Assembly: GCA_021811235.1 (NCBI GenBank)
Contig: JAJZPG010000005.1
Location: forward strand, 1-64,000
Source: Pseudomonadota bacterium
GTDB taxonomy: Bacteria; Pseudomonadota; Gammaproteobacteria; Burkholderiales; Thiobacillaceae
Direction: 5' to 3'
Length of the DNA: 64,000 nucleotides
Both the position numbers and the translations under genes were made by a program. The notes beneath the pieces were generated by a model that did no database searches, had not been told where the DNA came from, and saw only the letters and a list, made by a program, of their open reading frames with translations. The number at the start of each line of letters is the position of its first letter. Positions within the stretch are counted from its first letter, which is position 1. Below, piece after piece: positions 63,598 to 64,000 of this stretch.

Positions 63598-64000
63598 TTA
63601 GAGAGGTTCGATGACGAGCTGGCTGGCGTCGGCCAGGCGGATCTGCGCGGGCTTCTTCGCCACGGCGGCATCCGGAGCGGATTCGAAGGTGCGGTACACG
63701 CCGGCGATCGACACCAGTTCGGCTTCCAGTTGCGTGGTGAAGATGCGCGCCGAGGTGTCGCCGCGCGCACCGGCGAGCGCCCGCCCCTTGAGCGGCGCAT
63801 AGACGTGGATGCTGCCGTCGGCGATCACCTCGGCGCCAGGGTTGACCGCGGCCAGCACGACGATGTCGCCGCCTGCCGCGTACACCCGCTGGCCCGAGCG
63901 CAGGGGCTTGTCGATGATGCGGGTGGACACGGCGGCCGGCATCGCGGGCGCCTGCTCGGGCTCGGGTTGCGGCTCGGCCATCGGTTCGGGCGCCGGCTGG
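63598..64000 (-). CDS. minC: Septum site-determining protein MinC (C-terminal part)
   Basis: A partial gene running off the right edge. The visible 133 residues comprise a Pro/Glu/Gln-rich linker ([19 protein letters not shown]) and the C-terminal beta-helix domain ([54 protein letters not shown]), which binds MinD. The N-terminal FtsZ-inhibiting domain is outside the window. The start is therefore unknown. Confidence 0.93.
   Translation of the reverse strand, partial: QPAPEPMAEPQPEPEQAPAMPAAVSTRIIDKPLRSGQRVYAAGGDIVVLAAVNPGAEVIADGSIHVYAPLKGRALAGARGDTSARIFTTQLEAELVSIAGVYRTFESAPDAAVAKKPAQIRLADASQLVIEPL

Overview
The window is about 64 kb of GC-rich DNA from a Gram-negative chromosome. Gene content points to a beta-proteobacterium with sulfur and nitrogen chemistry, most like Thiobacillus or a close relative. 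The reasons are ubiquinone hydroxylases, a DsrC/TusE-type protein, SoxB-like and SoxH-like hydrolases, a rhodanese/persulfide-dioxygenase cluster, MinCDE, OxyR-KatG and NasA/NirBD. This assignment is inferred from family content only. No tRNA, rRNA, CRISPR array, prophage or intact insertion sequence was seen. Genes are dense, with many ATGA/GTGA overlaps.

Layout. (1) 0.2-5.8 kb: murU, pepP, two UbiH-family hydroxylases, dsbC and a methyltransferase, all forward, the first four overlapping. (2) 5.8-9.7 kb: flavohemoglobin and an NsrR-type regulator facing each other across a perfect 15-bp inverted repeat; a LysR regulator divergent from a DsrC-family protein that lacks the usual terminal cysteine; an HPP membrane protein. 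(3) 9.7-15.2 kb: ferritin-like protein, ZIP metal transporter and a small ORF; katG divergent from oxyR; a DUF202 protein. (4) 15.2-21.7 kb: metR/metE divergent pair, a di-haem peroxidase and a PhoX-like secreted protein. (5) 21.9-29.5 kb: tripartite RND efflux operon and a convergent OmpR/EnvZ-type two-component system. A tandem 10-bp repeat lies between the response regulator and a small periplasmic protein. (6) 30-35.3 kb: secreted SoxB-like 5'-nucleotidase; a rubrerythrin/rubredoxin/rubredoxin reductase/GDCCVxC-protein operon; rhodanese lipoprotein; QueD.

(7) 35.4-41 kb: three unrecognised secreted proteins, a three-barrel outer-membrane fusion protein with an FNR-type palindrome upstream, and an FNR-type regulator with four candidate cluster cysteines. 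(8) 41.3-47.1 kb: an ArsR-rhodanese fusion regulator behind its own inverted repeat, a persulfide-dioxygenase-like hydrolase and an MFS transporter; a broken rhodanese remnant; then a periplasmic FmdE-like protein, a cytochrome c and a degenerate SoxH-like metallo-hydrolase. (9) 47.1-54.2 kb: CNNM/CorC protein, Hsp20, a Na,K-ATPase-like P-type ATPase, a PAS-GGDEF cyclase and an unassigned DRE-TIM-type protein. (10) 54.4-61.4 kb: nitrate assimilation, nasA - (small ORF) - ybiB - nirB - nirD, with sigma-54 -24/-12 elements before nasA and nirB and an NtrC-type site before nirB. (11) 61.5-64 kb: two unrecognised small proteins, then minE, minD and the 3' part of minC on the reverse strand, running off the window.

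Functional themes are oxidative and nitrosative stress defence (Hmp/NsrR, KatG/OxyR, rubrerythrin system, ferritin), sulfane-sulfur handling, envelope efflux and surface proteins, and nitrogen-limited nitrate/nitrite assimilation.
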